Assembly: GCA_050246735.1 (NCBI GenBank)
Contig: JBFWVM010000005.1
Location: forward strand, 282,419-346,418
Direction: 5' to 3'
Origin: Taklimakanibacter sp050246735
GTDB lineage: Bacteria > Pseudomonadota > Alphaproteobacteria > Rhizobiales > Aestuariivirgaceae
Length of the DNA stretch: 64,000 bases
Below are positions 1-9,448 of the stretch, in pieces. A program made the position numbers and the translations under genes. The stretch's first letter is position 1. Every line of letters begins with the position of its first letter. The notes beneath the pieces are model-generated. The model saw only the letters and a program-made list of their open reading frames with translations, made no database searches and had not been told where the DNA came from.

Positions 1-2
1 GC

Positions 3-896
3 GGCGGCGTCGAGGCGCCGCAGGTGACGGCCCTGCGCGATCTCCTGCGCGAGCAGCGCATGGAGGAATATCGTCGCCAGCTCTATGTGGCGCTGACCCG
101 GGCGCGCGACGAGCTCTATATTTGCGGCTACACCACCGACGAGGCCCCGAAGCCCCAGAGCTGGTATGCGCTGATCGATGCGGGCCTCGAAGGTCCGCGC
201 GACGCGCAAGGCTGCCTGCGGCGTGCGGGCGAGCAGACGGCACCGCTCGCGGTCGCCTCCGAAGGCCCGGACAGGCGTAGGGAAATTGAAAGCGCCCCGG
301 CCTGGATCGCCCAGAAGCCGCCGCGCGAATTGGCCGGCGGCGACTGGGTCAATCCCTCGCGGCTGCTGCGCAAGAGAGGGACGGCCTCCGCCGCGGCGCT
401 CGAGCAGGGGCGCGCGCTGCATCGGCTGTTCCAGCTCCTGCCGGACGTGCCGGCGGCGCGGCGGCGCCAGGCGGCACTTCAGCTCCTGGAGCGGCGCAAC
501 ATCACCGGCAGCAAGGCGAAGGCGCTCGCCGAGCGCGTGATCGCCATTATCGAGGACGAGGCCCATGCCGCCTATTTCGGAGAAACGGGTTTGGCGGAAA
601 TCCCCTTGGTCGCGGATCTGGGCGAGAAAGGCCTGCTCGCCGGCCAGGTCGACCGCATCGTCGTGACCGAGAAGGAGGTTCTGGTTCTCGACTACAAGAG
701 CGACCGTACGCCGCCTAGGGATGCAGGCGCCGTGCCGCCCGCTTATCTCGCCCAGCTCGGCGCCTACCGTTCGGCGCTGGCCCGCATGTTCCCTGGAAAG
801 ACGGTGACGGCGGCCCTTCTGTGGACCGAGATCCCGCAGCTGATGGTCATACCGGCCGATCTCCTGGCGCGCCATGAAGCGCTGGGCAACGGATAG
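3..896 (+). CDS. addA: AddA helicase-nuclease, C-terminal part (partial)
   Basis: This is the 3' end of the gene for AddA, the helicase-nuclease subunit of AddAB, which resects double-strand breaks for RecA loading in the cytoplasm. The frame is open from the window edge, so the start lies outside. Helicase motif VI (YVALTRARDELY) lies at about bases 84-119. Near the end, LVLDYKSD (about 681-705) is the PD-(D/E)XK nuclease signature typical of AddA. trxA follows on the same strand after a promoter, the usual alphaproteobacterial order addB-addA-trxA. Family assignment is firm; only the N-terminal helicase portion is missing. Confidence 0.93.
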   Translation, partial: GGVEAPQVTALRDLLREQRMEEYRRQLYVALTRARDELYICGYTTDEAPKPQSWYALIDAGLEGPRDAQGCLRRAGEQTAPLAVASEGPDRRREIESAPAWIAQKPPRELAGGDWVNPSRLLRKRGTASAAALEQGRALHRLFQLLPDVPAARRRQAALQLLERRNITGSKAKALAERVIAIIEDEAHAAYFGETGLAEIPLVADLGEKGLLAGQVDRIVVTEKEVLVLDYKSDRTPPRDAGAVPPAYLAQLGAYRSALARMFPGKTVTAALLWTEIPQLMVIPADLLARHEALGNG

Positions 897-989
897 TACA
901 AGGATTTCAGGAGCTTCCGGAGGGACCGGCGGATGGCCGATCGGACCTGCACGCTTGCCGGTCATGCCTGCCATGTAGGTTGACCGGCC

Positions 990-1018
990 TTGACCCTCGC
1001 GGGCCCGGTCCCTACCTT
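990..1018 (+). promoter_or_regulatory. Candidate sigma70 promoter of trxA
   Basis: TTGACC (990-995) and TACCTT (1013-1018) are separated by 17 bp and lie 37 bp before the trxA start codon. A second TTGACC sits at 980-985. The match is by eye only. Confidence 0.5.
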
Positions 1019-1055
1019 TCGATCAACCGATTCCCGTTTTCCCCACGAGGTTTCC

Positions 1056-1379
1056 ATGGCAACGCATGCGGTTTCCGACTCTTCCTTCGACGCCGACGTC
1101 CTGAAAGCGGATGGTCCGGTGGTTGTCGATTTCTGGGCCGAGTGGTGCGGGCCGTGCAAGATGATCGGCCCGGCGCTCGAGGAGATCGCCAGGGAGCTCG
1201 GTCAGAAGGTCAAGGTCGTCAAGATCAACATCGACGACAATCCGCGCACCCCCTCGCAATATGGCGTGCGCGGCATTCCGACCCTGATGCTGTTCAAGGG
1301 CGGCAAGGTCGCCTCGACCAAGGTGGGTGCGGCCCCCAAGGGCCAGCTCCAGTCCTGGATCGAGCAGTCGATCGCCTGA
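1056..1379 (+). CDS. trxA: Thioredoxin
   Basis: Small cytoplasmic disulfide reductase (107 residues) that supplies electrons to ribonucleotide reductase, methionine sulfoxide reductase and other oxidised proteins. The active site WCGPC has its cysteines at residues 31 and 34, and the cis-proline motif GIPT is present near residue 74. An in-frame upstream start at 990 exists, but it lies inside the -35 box. The ATG at 1056 gives the normal thioredoxin length and follows a purine-rich CACGAGG at 1044-1050. A rho-independent terminator lies directly after the stop. Confidence 0.96.
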   Translation: MATHAVSDSSFDADVLKADGPVVVDFWAEWCGPCKMIGPALEEIARELGQKVKVVKINIDDNPRTPSQYGVRGIPTLMLFKGGKVASTKVGAAPKGQLQSWIEQSIA

Positions 1380-1402
1380 TCTCTCCGGACGAGCGAAATT
1401 TC

Positions 1403-1435
1403 AGGCTGTCCCGACGACCGTCGGGGCAGCCTTTT
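1403..1435 (+). terminator. Rho-independent terminator after trxA
   Basis: A near-perfect 14-bp stem (1403-1416 pairing with 1419-1432, one G-T wobble) is followed by TTTT. It lies 23 bp after the trxA stop and may also block transcription between trxA and the convergent folC. Confidence 0.85.
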
Positions 1436-1444
1436 GCTTCCTGA

Positions 1445-2785
1445 TCACCGCCGTCCGGCGCCCGACACCTGGGACATTGCTTCGCCCGAATGGCGGGCGA
1501 GCACGCGGCCCGCGAGATAGAGCGAGCCCGCGATCAGGATGCGCGGGGCGGGCGTGATCTGGCCGGCCTGTTTGAGGGCGTCTTCCAGGCTGTCGGCGGT
1601 TTCGGCGCTCATCTGATGGCGCCGCGCCGTTTCGGCGAGGTCGCGTGCGGCGAGCGCGTTCTCCTCGTCGGGAATGGTGAGGGCCACGACGCGGTGGACG
1701 ATGCCGGCGAAGGGGGCGATGAAATCGCCCGCCGCCTTGCTGTTGAGCATGCCCCAGACGAGCACGAGCGGGCGCGAGACGCGCTCGTTGAGCTCGGAGA
1801 AGGCGCGCGCCAGGGCGCGGCCGGCCGAAGGATTGTGTCCGCCATCGAGCCACAGTTCGGAATCCCTGGGGATGAAGGACCACAATTCGCCGGGGCCCAG
1901 CCTCTGCATGCGCGCCGGCCAGGTGGCGGTTCTGAGCCCTTGCGCGATATGGCTTTCCCCGATGCGGGTGTCGTTCAGGCCGCGCAGCGCCGCGACGGCG
2001 GTGCCGGCATTGTCGATCTGGTGGCGCCCGGGCAGTTGCGGCAAGGGCAGGTCGAGAAGCCCGCTCTCGTCCTGGTAGACGAGCCGTCCATGCTGCTCAT
2101 AGGCCTGCCAGTCCTGGTTGGCGATGAAGAGCGGCGTGCGCCGGGCTTCGGCGCAGCGCTCGATCTCGGCGCGCGCCTCGTCGGGCTGGGGAGCGATGAT
2201 CGCCGGCACGAAAGGCTTCAATATGCCGGCCTTCTCGCGGGCGATCTCGGTCAGCGTGCCGCCGAGATACTGCTGGTGGTCGTAGTCGACCGCGGTGATG
2301 ACGCTGACCACGGGTTTCGCGACGACATTGGTGGCGTCGAGCCTGCCGCCGAGCCCGACCTCGAGCACGAGACAGTCCGCCGGCGAGCGTGCGAAGGCGA
2401 GGAAGGCGGCCGCGGTGGTGATCTCGAAGAAGGTGATGGGCGCGCTCCCGTTCGCCCGCTCGCATTCCTCGAGCAGGGCGTTGAGCTTGTCCTCGCCGAT
2501 GAGGACGCCGCCGCCGGGCCGGCCGAGCCTGATGCGCTCGTGGAATCTGACCAGATGCGGCGAGGTGTAGCAATGAACGGAAAGGCCCGCTTCCTCCATT
2601 GCGGCGCGCAGATAGGCGACGGTCGAGCCCTTGCCGTTGGTGCCGGCGACATGGATGACGGGCGGCAGGTTCTCTTGCGGATCGCCGAGCCGTTTCAGGA
2701 TGCGCCACATCCGATCGAGGCTGAGATCGATGATCTTCGGATGAAGCGACAGGAGGCGCTGCAGGATGGTGTCGCTGACGGCCAT
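1445..2785 (-). CDS. folC: Bifunctional folylpolyglutamate synthase / dihydrofolate synthase
   Basis: FolC adds glutamate to dihydropteroate (making dihydrofolate) and then to folates, using ATP, in the cytoplasm. The 446-residue product has the Mur-ligase-type P-loop GTNGKGS at residues 48-54 and the folate-binding TSPHLVRFHERIR segment soon after it. Length and motifs match the family. It is convergent with trxA and lies downstream of accD with a ~100-bp gap, part of the accD-folC-type cluster common in alphaproteobacteria. Confidence 0.94.
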   Translation of the reverse strand: MAVSDTILQRLLSLHPKIIDLSLDRMWRILKRLGDPQENLPPVIHVAGTNGKGSTVAYLRAAMEEAGLSVHCYTSPHLVRFHERIRLGRPGGGVLIGEDKLNALLEECERANGSAPITFFEITTAAAFLAFARSPADCLVLEVGLGGRLDATNVVAKPVVSVITAVDYDHQQYLGGTLTEIAREKAGILKPFVPAIIAPQPDEARAEIERCAEARRTPLFIANQDWQAYEQHGRLVYQDESGLLDLPLPQLPGRHQIDNAGTAVAALRGLNDTRIGESHIAQGLRTATWPARMQRLGPGELWSFIPRDSELWLDGGHNPSAGRALARAFSELNERVSRPLVLVWGMLNSKAAGDFIAPFAGIVHRVVALTIPDEENALAARDLAETARRHQMSAETADSLEDALKQAGQITPAPRILIAGSLYLAGRVLARHSGEAMSQVSGAGRR

Positions 2786-2887
2786 GAGCTCAGCCGAGGC
2801 GCGAGCGCTTCACGGGAAGCCGCCGTTGCCCTCGACCCTTTTGTTTGCGCATGATCCCGGCGCAAGACCGGCGGCCGCGTGCGCCGG

Positions 2888-3817
2888 TCATGCGTCGGCC
2901 GGAACGAGCGCCTCGCCGCCCTCATCGCCGCCGCTTTCACCGTCGCTGCTGTTCTTGAGGAAGGGCGGCGCCTTGGTGAGGAGGCGCACGACGCGGCTCA
3001 CCGTGTCGCGCAGCTGGTGGCGATGCACGACCATGTCGACCATGCCGTGATTCTGCAGATATTCGGCGCGCTGGAATCCTTCCGGCAGCTTCTCGCGGAT
3101 CGTCTGCTCTATGACGCGGGGACCCGCGAAGCCGATGAGGGCTCCGGGCTCGGCGATATGGACATCGCCCAGCATGGCATAGGAGGCCGTGACGCCGCCG
3201 GTCGTCGGATGGGTCAATACGACGATATAGGGCAGCTTCTCCTCGCGCAGCTCTCTCACCGCGATGGTCGTGCGCGGCAGCTGCATGAGCGAGAGGATGC
3301 CTTCCTGCATGCGCGCACCTCCCGACGAGGCGAAGAGCACGTAAGGGCTCTTGTTCTCGAGCGCGAGGCGCATCGAGGTGATGAGGCCCTCGCCCGCCGC
3401 CATGCCGAGGGACCCGCCCATGAAGGCGAAGTCCTGCACCGTCATGACGACGGGCAGACCGTCGAGCGTGCCGGAGCCGGTGAGGATCGCATCCTCCGCG
3501 CCCGTCTTCTGCTTGGCCTCCTTGAGACGATCGGTATAGCGCCGCTCGTCGCGGAATTTGAGCGGATCGAGAGGCGCCTGCGGCAGCTCGATGGTCTCAT
3601 AGGCGCCGCCGTCGAACATGGCCTTGAGCCGGATATCCGGCGCCATGCGCATGTGATAGCCCGATCCGGGGATGACGAACTGGTTGTTCTCGAGATCGCG
3701 ATAGAAGACCATCTGCCCCGTCTCGGGGCACTTGACCCACATATTCTCCGGCGTCTCGCGCTTGGCGCCGAGCAGGCCGCGGATCTTGGGGCGGACGAAA
3801 TTCTTGATCCAGTTCAT
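2888..3817 (-). CDS. accD: Acetyl-CoA carboxylase carboxyltransferase subunit beta
   Basis: Beta subunit of the carboxyltransferase that moves CO2 from biotin to acetyl-CoA to form malonyl-CoA, the first step of fatty acid synthesis. The 309-residue protein has the crotonase-like core (SSGGARMQEG, HPTTGGVTASYAMLGD). The N-terminal zinc ribbon, which in E. coli has four cysteines, here keeps only Cys30: the other ligand positions read CPET and IPGS. I know this degeneration from rhizobial AccD proteins, so it is probably lineage-wide rather than a defect. The start codon lies 4 bp after the trpA stop on this strand. The C-terminal tail is acidic and low in complexity. Confidence 0.95.
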   Translation of the reverse strand: MNWIKNFVRPKIRGLLGAKRETPENMWVKCPETGQMVFYRDLENNQFVIPGSGYHMRMAPDIRLKAMFDGGAYETIELPQAPLDPLKFRDERRYTDRLKEAKQKTGAEDAILTGSGTLDGLPVVMTVQDFAFMGGSLGMAAGEGLITSMRLALENKSPYVLFASSGGARMQEGILSLMQLPRTTIAVRELREEKLPYIVVLTHPTTGGVTASYAMLGDVHIAEPGALIGFAGPRVIEQTIREKLPEGFQRAEYLQNHGMVDMVVHRHQLRDTVSRVVRLLTKAPPFLKNSSDGESGGDEGGEALVPADA

Positions 3818-3821
3818 CCGG

Positions 3822-4636
3822 TCAGCTCCGCACGCCCCGGGCGATCTCGCTCACCAGGCTGTGCACGGCCTTCACGGTCTCGCGCGTCGGCTTGCCGGCA
3901 TCGTCCAGGCTGGACTTGACCGCATTGACCAGGGCCGAGCCCACCACCACGCCATCGGCGCTCCTGGCGATGCTGCGCGCCTGCTCGGCGGTCTTGACCC
4001 CGAAGCCGACGGCGATCGGCAGCTCGGTATGGCTCTTGAGCCGGACGACGTTGCGTTCGACGCTCGCGAGATCGGGCGCCCTGGTGCCGGTGATGCCGAG
4101 CACCGAGACGTAATAGACGAAGCCCGAGGTGTTGCGCAGCACCGTCGGCGCCCTTTTGTCGTCGGTCGTCGGCGTGGCGAGGCGGATGAAATTGAGCCCG
4201 GCCCTGATGGTGGGCAGGCACAATTCGTCATCCTCTTCGGGCGGCAGGTCGACGACGATCAGGCCGTCGATGCCCGCTGCCTTGGCGTCCTTCAGGAAGC
4301 GCTCGACGCCATAGATATAGATCGGGTTGTAATAGCCCATGAGGACGATCGGGGTCGCATCGTCACCGGCGCGGAAGTCGCGCACCATGGCGAGCGTCCT
4401 GGCCAGCGTCTGCCCGGATTTCAATGCCCTGAGACCGGCTTCCTGGATGGCCGGCCCGTCGGCCATGGGATCGGTGAACGGCATCCCGAATTCGATGATG
4501 TCGGCGCCGGCCCGGGGTAGCCCCTTGATGATCTCGAGCGAGGTCGCGTAATCGGGATCGCCCGCCGTCACGAAGGTGACGAGGGCGGCGCGGCCTTCGC
4601 GCCTGAGGCCGGCGAAACGGCTGTCGATGCGCGTCG

Positions 4637-4640
<4 letters not shown>
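3822..4640 (-). CDS. trpA: Tryptophan synthase alpha chain
   Basis: Cleaves indole-3-glycerol phosphate to indole, which is channelled to TrpB. The 272-residue TIM barrel carries the catalytic acids Glu50 (in DIIEFGMPFTDP) and Asp61, matching E. coli Glu49 and Asp60. The GTG start at 4640 overlaps the trpB stop in a GTGA tetranucleotide, which implies translational coupling and 1:1 production with TrpB. Upstream in-frame extensions would run antiparallel through trpB and are not credible. Confidence 0.96.
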
Positions 4641-5854
<1,214 letters not shown>

Positions 5855-5863
5855 GGACCTTAT

Positions 5864-6514
5864 CTAGCGAGGCCCCTTGGCCGCTGCAATGAATTCCCGG
5901 ATCAAGGTTATATCCTTGATTCCAGGAGACTTTTCGACGCCTGAGGAGACGTCCACGATAGGGGCGCCGGTGACCCTTATCGCCTCGGCCACATTGCCGG
6001 GGTTGAGGCCGCCAGCCAGGAGGAAGCGCGGAACGACCTTGCCTGGCTCCAGAAGCCTCCAGTCGAAGGCGATGCCGTTGCCGCCCGGTAAAGCGCCTTT
6101 CAGCGTTTCGGGCGTCTTCGCGTCATAGAGGATAAGGGCGGCTATGTCGTCATAGGCGTGAGCCTGCGTCACATCGTCCAGAGTCCTGACCTTGATCACC
6201 TTGATCACCGGCTTGCCGCTTCGCTGCCGGATCTCGGCGACACGCTCGGGCGTCTCGCCGCCTTGCACCTGGAAAAAATCGGGATCGACGGCTCGCGCGA
6301 TTTCATCGATCAAACTGTCCTCGGCATCGACGACGAGCGCCACGATGCGGGCGCGGCCCCGGGCAAATTTCGCCAGCTCTCCGGCCTTCGGCGGAGGCAC
6401 GTAGCGCGGACTCTTGGGATAGAAATTGAAGCCGACGAGATCGGCGCCCGCATCGAGCGCCGCGACTACTGTTTCGGGCGTCGACAGGCCGCAGATCTTG
6501 ACGTCAACCGGCAT
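5864..6514 (-). CDS. trpF: Phosphoribosylanthranilate isomerase
   Basis: Converts phosphoribosylanthranilate to CdRP in tryptophan synthesis. The 216-residue TIM barrel starts MPVDVKICGL, with the catalytic cysteine at residue 8; VDVSSGVE near the C-terminus is the phosphate-binding strand. The ATG at 6514 is preferred because the motif then falls at its usual distance from the N-terminus. A longer upstream start would run deep into pyrF. The gene overlaps the pyrF stop by 11 bp and reads into trpB. Confidence 0.94.
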   Translation of the reverse strand: MPVDVKICGLSTPETVVAALDAGADLVGFNFYPKSPRYVPPPKAGELAKFARGRARIVALVVDAEDSLIDEIARAVDPDFFQVQGGETPERVAEIRQRSGKPVIKVIKVRTLDDVTQAHAYDDIAALILYDAKTPETLKGALPGGNGIAFDWRLLEPGKVVPRFLLAGGLNPGNVAEAIRVTGAPIVDVSSGVEKSPGIKDITLIREFIAAAKGPR

Positions 6515-7214
6515 GGCTCGGCTCGAGCGTTGCCGCGATGGCGCGTGCCGCGGCGGCGGGATCGGCCGCACCGGTGATCGGGCGCCCGATGACCAGGATG
6601 TCGGCGCCGTCGTCGCGAGCGGCGCGCGGCGTGGCGATGCGCTTCTGGTCCTGGACCGCCGTGTCGGCGGGGCGGATGCCGGGAACGACGGTCAGGAACT
6701 CGCGCGAAGTCGCGGCTCTCACGGCCCGCACGTCCTGCGGGCTGCAGACGACGCCGGCAAGGCCCGCCTCTCGCGCGAGACGGGCCAAGCCGGCCGCATG
6801 GTCGCGCCCGGTCCGGTCGGCGGAAAATCCCGCTTCGTGGATATCGGCATCGGCGAGGCTCGTCAGGATGGTGACGGCGATGAGGAGCGAGCGGCCATCG
6901 ACGGCCTCCGCCGCCCGCCGCATCATGTCGCCGCCGCCCGTCGCATGCACATTGATGATCGCCGGCCTGGGCTCGAGGCGCATCAGCGAGCGCAAGCCCG
7001 CCGCCACGGTATTGGGGATATCGTGCAGCTTGAGATCGAGGAAGACCGGCAGGCCTTCTTTCGCCACCGCCTCGTAGCCTTGGGGACCCGCGGCATAGAA
7101 GAACTCCATGCCGAGCTTGGCGAAGCCGACATGGGGCTTGAGGCTGCGGGCGAGTGCCGCGGCACGCGCCACGTCGGGCGTGTCGAGGGCGACGCAGATG
7201 GGGTTGCGGGTCAT
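6504..7214 (-). CDS. pyrF: Orotidine 5'-phosphate decarboxylase
   Basis: Last step of UMP synthesis: decarboxylation of OMP. The 236-residue TIM barrel has the catalytic Asp-x-Lys-x-x-Asp array in FLDLKLHDIPNTV (Asp60, Lys62, Asp65) and the phosphate-binding PGIRP and IGRPIT segments. It is the first gene of the pyrF-trpF-trpB-trpA-accD run. Overlap with trpF is 11 bp, so the pyrimidine and tryptophan genes are probably cotranscribed. Confidence 0.95.
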   Translation of the reverse strand: MTRNPICVALDTPDVARAAALARSLKPHVGFAKLGMEFFYAAGPQGYEAVAKEGLPVFLDLKLHDIPNTVAAGLRSLMRLEPRPAIINVHATGGGDMMRRAAEAVDGRSLLIAVTILTSLADADIHEAGFSADRTGRDHAAGLARLAREAGLAGVVCSPQDVRAVRAATSREFLTVVPGIRPADTAVQDQKRIATPRAARDDGADILVIGRPITGAADPAAAARAIAATLEPSHAG

Positions 7215-7264
7215 GGCGCGGCCCCCTTACCCCGAAAGCGGGTGAGGTGCAAACGAGAGAGTCC

Positions 7265-7293
7265 TTGTAAGGTGAGCAGTGACACGTTACAGT
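7265..7293 (+). promoter_or_regulatory. Candidate promoter of the HigBA-like module
   Basis: TTGTAA (7265-7270) and TACAGT (7288-7293) are 17 bp apart. The expected transcription start at about 7300 falls on the toxin start codon (7299), so the toxin mRNA may be leaderless. The start codon lies inside the palindrome GATCATGATC. Confidence 0.45.
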
Positions 7294-7298
7294 AGATC

Positions 7299-7577
7299 AT
7301 GATCACCAGCTTCCGCCACAAAGGTCTGAAGCTTCTTTACGAAAAAGGTGACAGGCGGCGAATAGCGGCGGCACATGCCGACAAGGTCGAACGCGTGCTG
7401 GCCCGTCTCGACGCAGCAATCGTTCCCGGGAACATGGACCTTCCAGGATTTCGCCTGCATCCTTTGAAGGGAGATCTTGCCGGTTTCTGGTCGGTCAGCA
7501 TCTCCGGCAATTGGCGCATCGTTTTTCGCTTCGATGGAGCCAATGCCTGCGATGTGGACATGATGGACTATCATTAG
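7299..7577 (+). CDS. higB: RelE/HigB-family mRNA interferase toxin
   Basis: A 92-residue protein of the RelE/ParE fold, HigB type, predicted to cut mRNA on the ribosome. Family hallmarks are the LHPLKGDLAGFWSVSISG core and the NWRIVFRF strand with the basic catalytic arginine, followed by a short acidic tail. The antitoxin gene follows 11 bp downstream, and toxin-first order is characteristic of higBA. The module is inserted between pyrF and the minus-strand cyclodeaminase gene and faces both. HigB versus another RelE subclass is assigned from order and sequence flavour only. Confidence 0.87.
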   Translation: MITSFRHKGLKLLYEKGDRRRIAAAHADKVERVLARLDAAIVPGNMDLPGFRLHPLKGDLAGFWSVSISGNWRIVFRFDGANACDVDMMDYH

Positions 7578-7588
7578 GAGAACGCGAT

Positions 7589-7879
7589 ATGCCGATGAAG
7601 AGCCCACCCCATCCAGGCCTGTCGGTGCGGCATGATTGTCTTGAGCCGCTCGGTCTCAGCGTTACCGAGGCCGCAAGAGGGCTTGGCGTCAGCCGCAAGC
7701 AGCTGTCGGATCTGCTGAACGGTCACGCGGGAATCTCGCCCGAAATGGCCATCAGGCTCGACAAGGCCTTTGGCGGCGGCGCCGATGCGTGGTTCAGGCT
7801 GCAAGCCGCTTATGAGCTCGCGCAAGCCATGAAGAAGGTGGGACGCATCAGGGTCGAGCGCCTGACCCGCGCCGCCTGA
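7589..7879 (+). CDS. higA: HigA-family helix-turn-helix antitoxin
   Basis: A 96-residue XRE-type HTH protein (domain at about residues 20-75: LSVTEAARGLGVSRKQLSDL) that should neutralise HigB and repress the operon. An in-frame start at 7511 exists, but it overlaps most of the toxin's end. The ATG at 7589 has TAGGAG at 7575-7580 as ribosome binding site. The C-terminus (WFRLQAAYELAQAMKK) is typical of HigA. The stop is 4 bp from the convergent cyclodeaminase stop. Confidence 0.9.
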   Translation: MPMKSPPHPGLSVRHDCLEPLGLSVTEAARGLGVSRKQLSDLLNGHAGISPEMAIRLDKAFGGGADAWFRLQAAYELAQAMKKVGRIRVERLTRAA

Positions 7880-7883
7880 CGCG

Positions 7884-8804
7884 TCAGCTTCTCGAATAGA
7901 CTAGCGTCGCGGCGGCGAGATCTTCGATCGCGGTGCCGCAGGATTTGAACAGGGTGATCTCGTCGCTGTTGCGCCGTCCCGCGGTCTTGCCGCGGCACAG
8001 GCCGAAGAGGTCGCCCTGGACGTTCTCCAGCCGGAACTTGCCTTCCTGCACGGCCTGGAGAAGGTCGCCCGCCTCGGCCTCGGCCCCTTCGCGCGTGTCG
8101 ACATAGACCCGGGCGCGGGCGACGGCCTCGCCGTCGGTCTCGCGCATCTCGGGCGTGAAGGCGCCGGCGAGGTCGACATGGGTGCCGGGCTTCAGCCACT
8201 TGCCCCGCAGGATGGGCGCGGTCGACGTCGTGGCGCAGGAGATGATGTCGGCCGCACCCATTGCCTTTTCGAGATCGTCGGCGACGGCGGCGTCGAACCC
8301 GTCCTTGGCGAGCTCGGCCGCGAGGGCCCGGGCCTTCCCGGGCGAGCGATTATAGAGGAGCACCGTCCTGATCGGGCGCATGGCGGCATGGGCGCGCACG
8401 AAATGCGCAGCCAGCGCGCCGGTGCCGACCATGAGCATGGTCGAGGCGTCCTTGCGGGCGAGATAGTCGGCGGCGAGCGCGCTCGCCGCGGCGGTGCGCC
8501 GCCGCGTGAGCTCGGTGCCGTCCATCATGGCGACGGTCGCGCCGGTGCGGTTGTCGATCAGGAGGTAGTTGGCGGTGATCGTCGGCAGGCCCTGAACCGG
8601 GTTGTCGCTCTTGAATACGACCGTCTTGAGGCCCGTGAAGGCCTTCGACCAGGCCGGCATCAGCAGCAGGACGGCCACCTCGGAGATCCGATGCTGATGG
8701 CGCACCGGCGTTTCGATGTCGTCGCGAAAGCCCTGGCGCAGGGCCTCGACGATGTCGCGGTAGGGGGTGGCTTCGGCCAGTCGGGCGGCGGAGATGATCT
8801 TCAT
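7884..8804 (-). CDS. Ornithine cyclodeaminase / mu-crystallin family protein
   Basis: NAD(P)-dependent enzyme family that converts ornithine to proline or reduces cyclic imino acids such as Delta1-pyrroline-2-carboxylate. The 306-residue product has the N-terminal dimerisation and substrate half (VFKSDNPVQGLPTITANY) and a Rossmann domain with MLMVGTGALAAHFVRAH at about residues 125-145. The ATG at 8804 overlaps the lapA stop (ATGA), so the gene is translated as the tail of the ihfB-lapA run. Substrate cannot be told from sequence. Its presence next to lapA may be a lineage-specific addition. Confidence 0.85.
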   Translation of the reverse strand: MKIISAARLAEATPYRDIVEALRQGFRDDIETPVRHQHRISEVAVLLLMPAWSKAFTGLKTVVFKSDNPVQGLPTITANYLLIDNRTGATVAMMDGTELTRRRTAAASALAADYLARKDASTMLMVGTGALAAHFVRAHAAMRPIRTVLLYNRSPGKARALAAELAKDGFDAAVADDLEKAMGAADIISCATTSTAPILRGKWLKPGTHVDLAGAFTPEMRETDGEAVARARVYVDTREGAEAEAGDLLQAVQEGKFRLENVQGDLFGLCRGKTAGRRNSDEITLFKSCGTAIEDLAAATLVYSRS

Positions 8805-9142
8805 GACGTCTGGCTGTCGGTGAGGCTGAGGCGGTCCTGATGCTCGCGCCTGAGGCGCTGGGCTTCGTCCTGGGCGCGCTGCAGGTCGCTGCGCGCCTCG
8901 CGCGTGGCCCGGCGCCATTTGCCCTGGCCGAACCAGCAGGCGATCCACCCGGCGATCATGCCGAAGAAGATGCCGATGAAGAACAAGGCCCAGAGCGGCA
9001 TGTACATGGTGGCGAAGGGGCTCGCGCGCGAAAACGGATCGAAGGAGATCTCGATCCATTGCCGGTTGGCCACGCAGAAGGCGATGACGATGACGGCGAT
9101 CGGCAGGCCGATCACCCAGTTGATGATTCGGCGGAAGGTCAC
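8801..9142 (-). CDS. lapA: LapA-domain (DUF1049) inner-membrane protein
   Basis: A 113-residue protein with two membrane helices (about residues 9-25 and 48-68) and a cytoplasmic coiled coil rich in Arg/Glu (about 75-105). This is the architecture of the lipopolysaccharide assembly protein A domain. In gammaproteobacteria LapA works with LapB in controlling LpxC turnover; whether that holds here is inferred. It overlaps ihfB upstream and the cyclodeaminase gene downstream by 4 bp each. Confidence 0.8.
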   Translation of the reverse strand: MTFRRIINWVIGLPIAVIVIAFCVANRQWIEISFDPFSRASPFATMYMPLWALFFIGIFFGMIAGWIACWFGQGKWRRATREARSDLQRAQDEAQRLRREHQDRLSLTDSQTS

Positions 9143-9426
9143 GGTTCGCGGCGGTTGAGCTGCTCGCGCAATTCCTTGCCGGTCTTGAAGAAGGGGACGT
9201 GCTTGGGCTCGACCGTCACCGGCTCGCCGGTGCGCGGATTGCGGCCTTGCCGGCCCTGGCGCGATTTCACCGAAAAGGCCCCGAAGCCCCGCAATTCGAC
9301 CCTATCACCGCCCCTCATGGCGTTGATGATCTGGTCGAAGATCGTATTGATGATGCGCTCCACATCCCGGTGATAGAGATGGGGGTTCTTCTCGGCGATC
9401 TTCTGGATCAGTTCCGATTTGATCAT
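9139..9426 (-). CDS. ihfB: Integration host factor subunit beta
   Basis: A 95-residue HU/IHF-family protein that, with IhfA, bends DNA by wrapping its beta arms in the minor groove. The sequence MIKSELIQKIAEKNPHL and the arm motif RNPRTGE (intercalating proline) are diagnostic. A longer in-frame extension would start in sppA; the ATG at 9426 gives the standard length. It lies 22 bp after sppA in the run rpsA-sppA-ihfB-lapA. Confidence 0.94.
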   Translation of the reverse strand: MIKSELIQKIAEKNPHLYHRDVERIINTIFDQIINAMRGGDRVELRGFGAFSVKSRQGRQGRNPRTGEPVTVEPKHVPFFKTGKELREQLNRREP

Positions 9427-9448
9427 GGGAGGCCCCGCTCGCCTGGCT

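Noticed and set aside
1490..2854. A 454-codon plus-strand frame opposite folC.
   Set aside because: Antisense to a clear folC and of biased composition.
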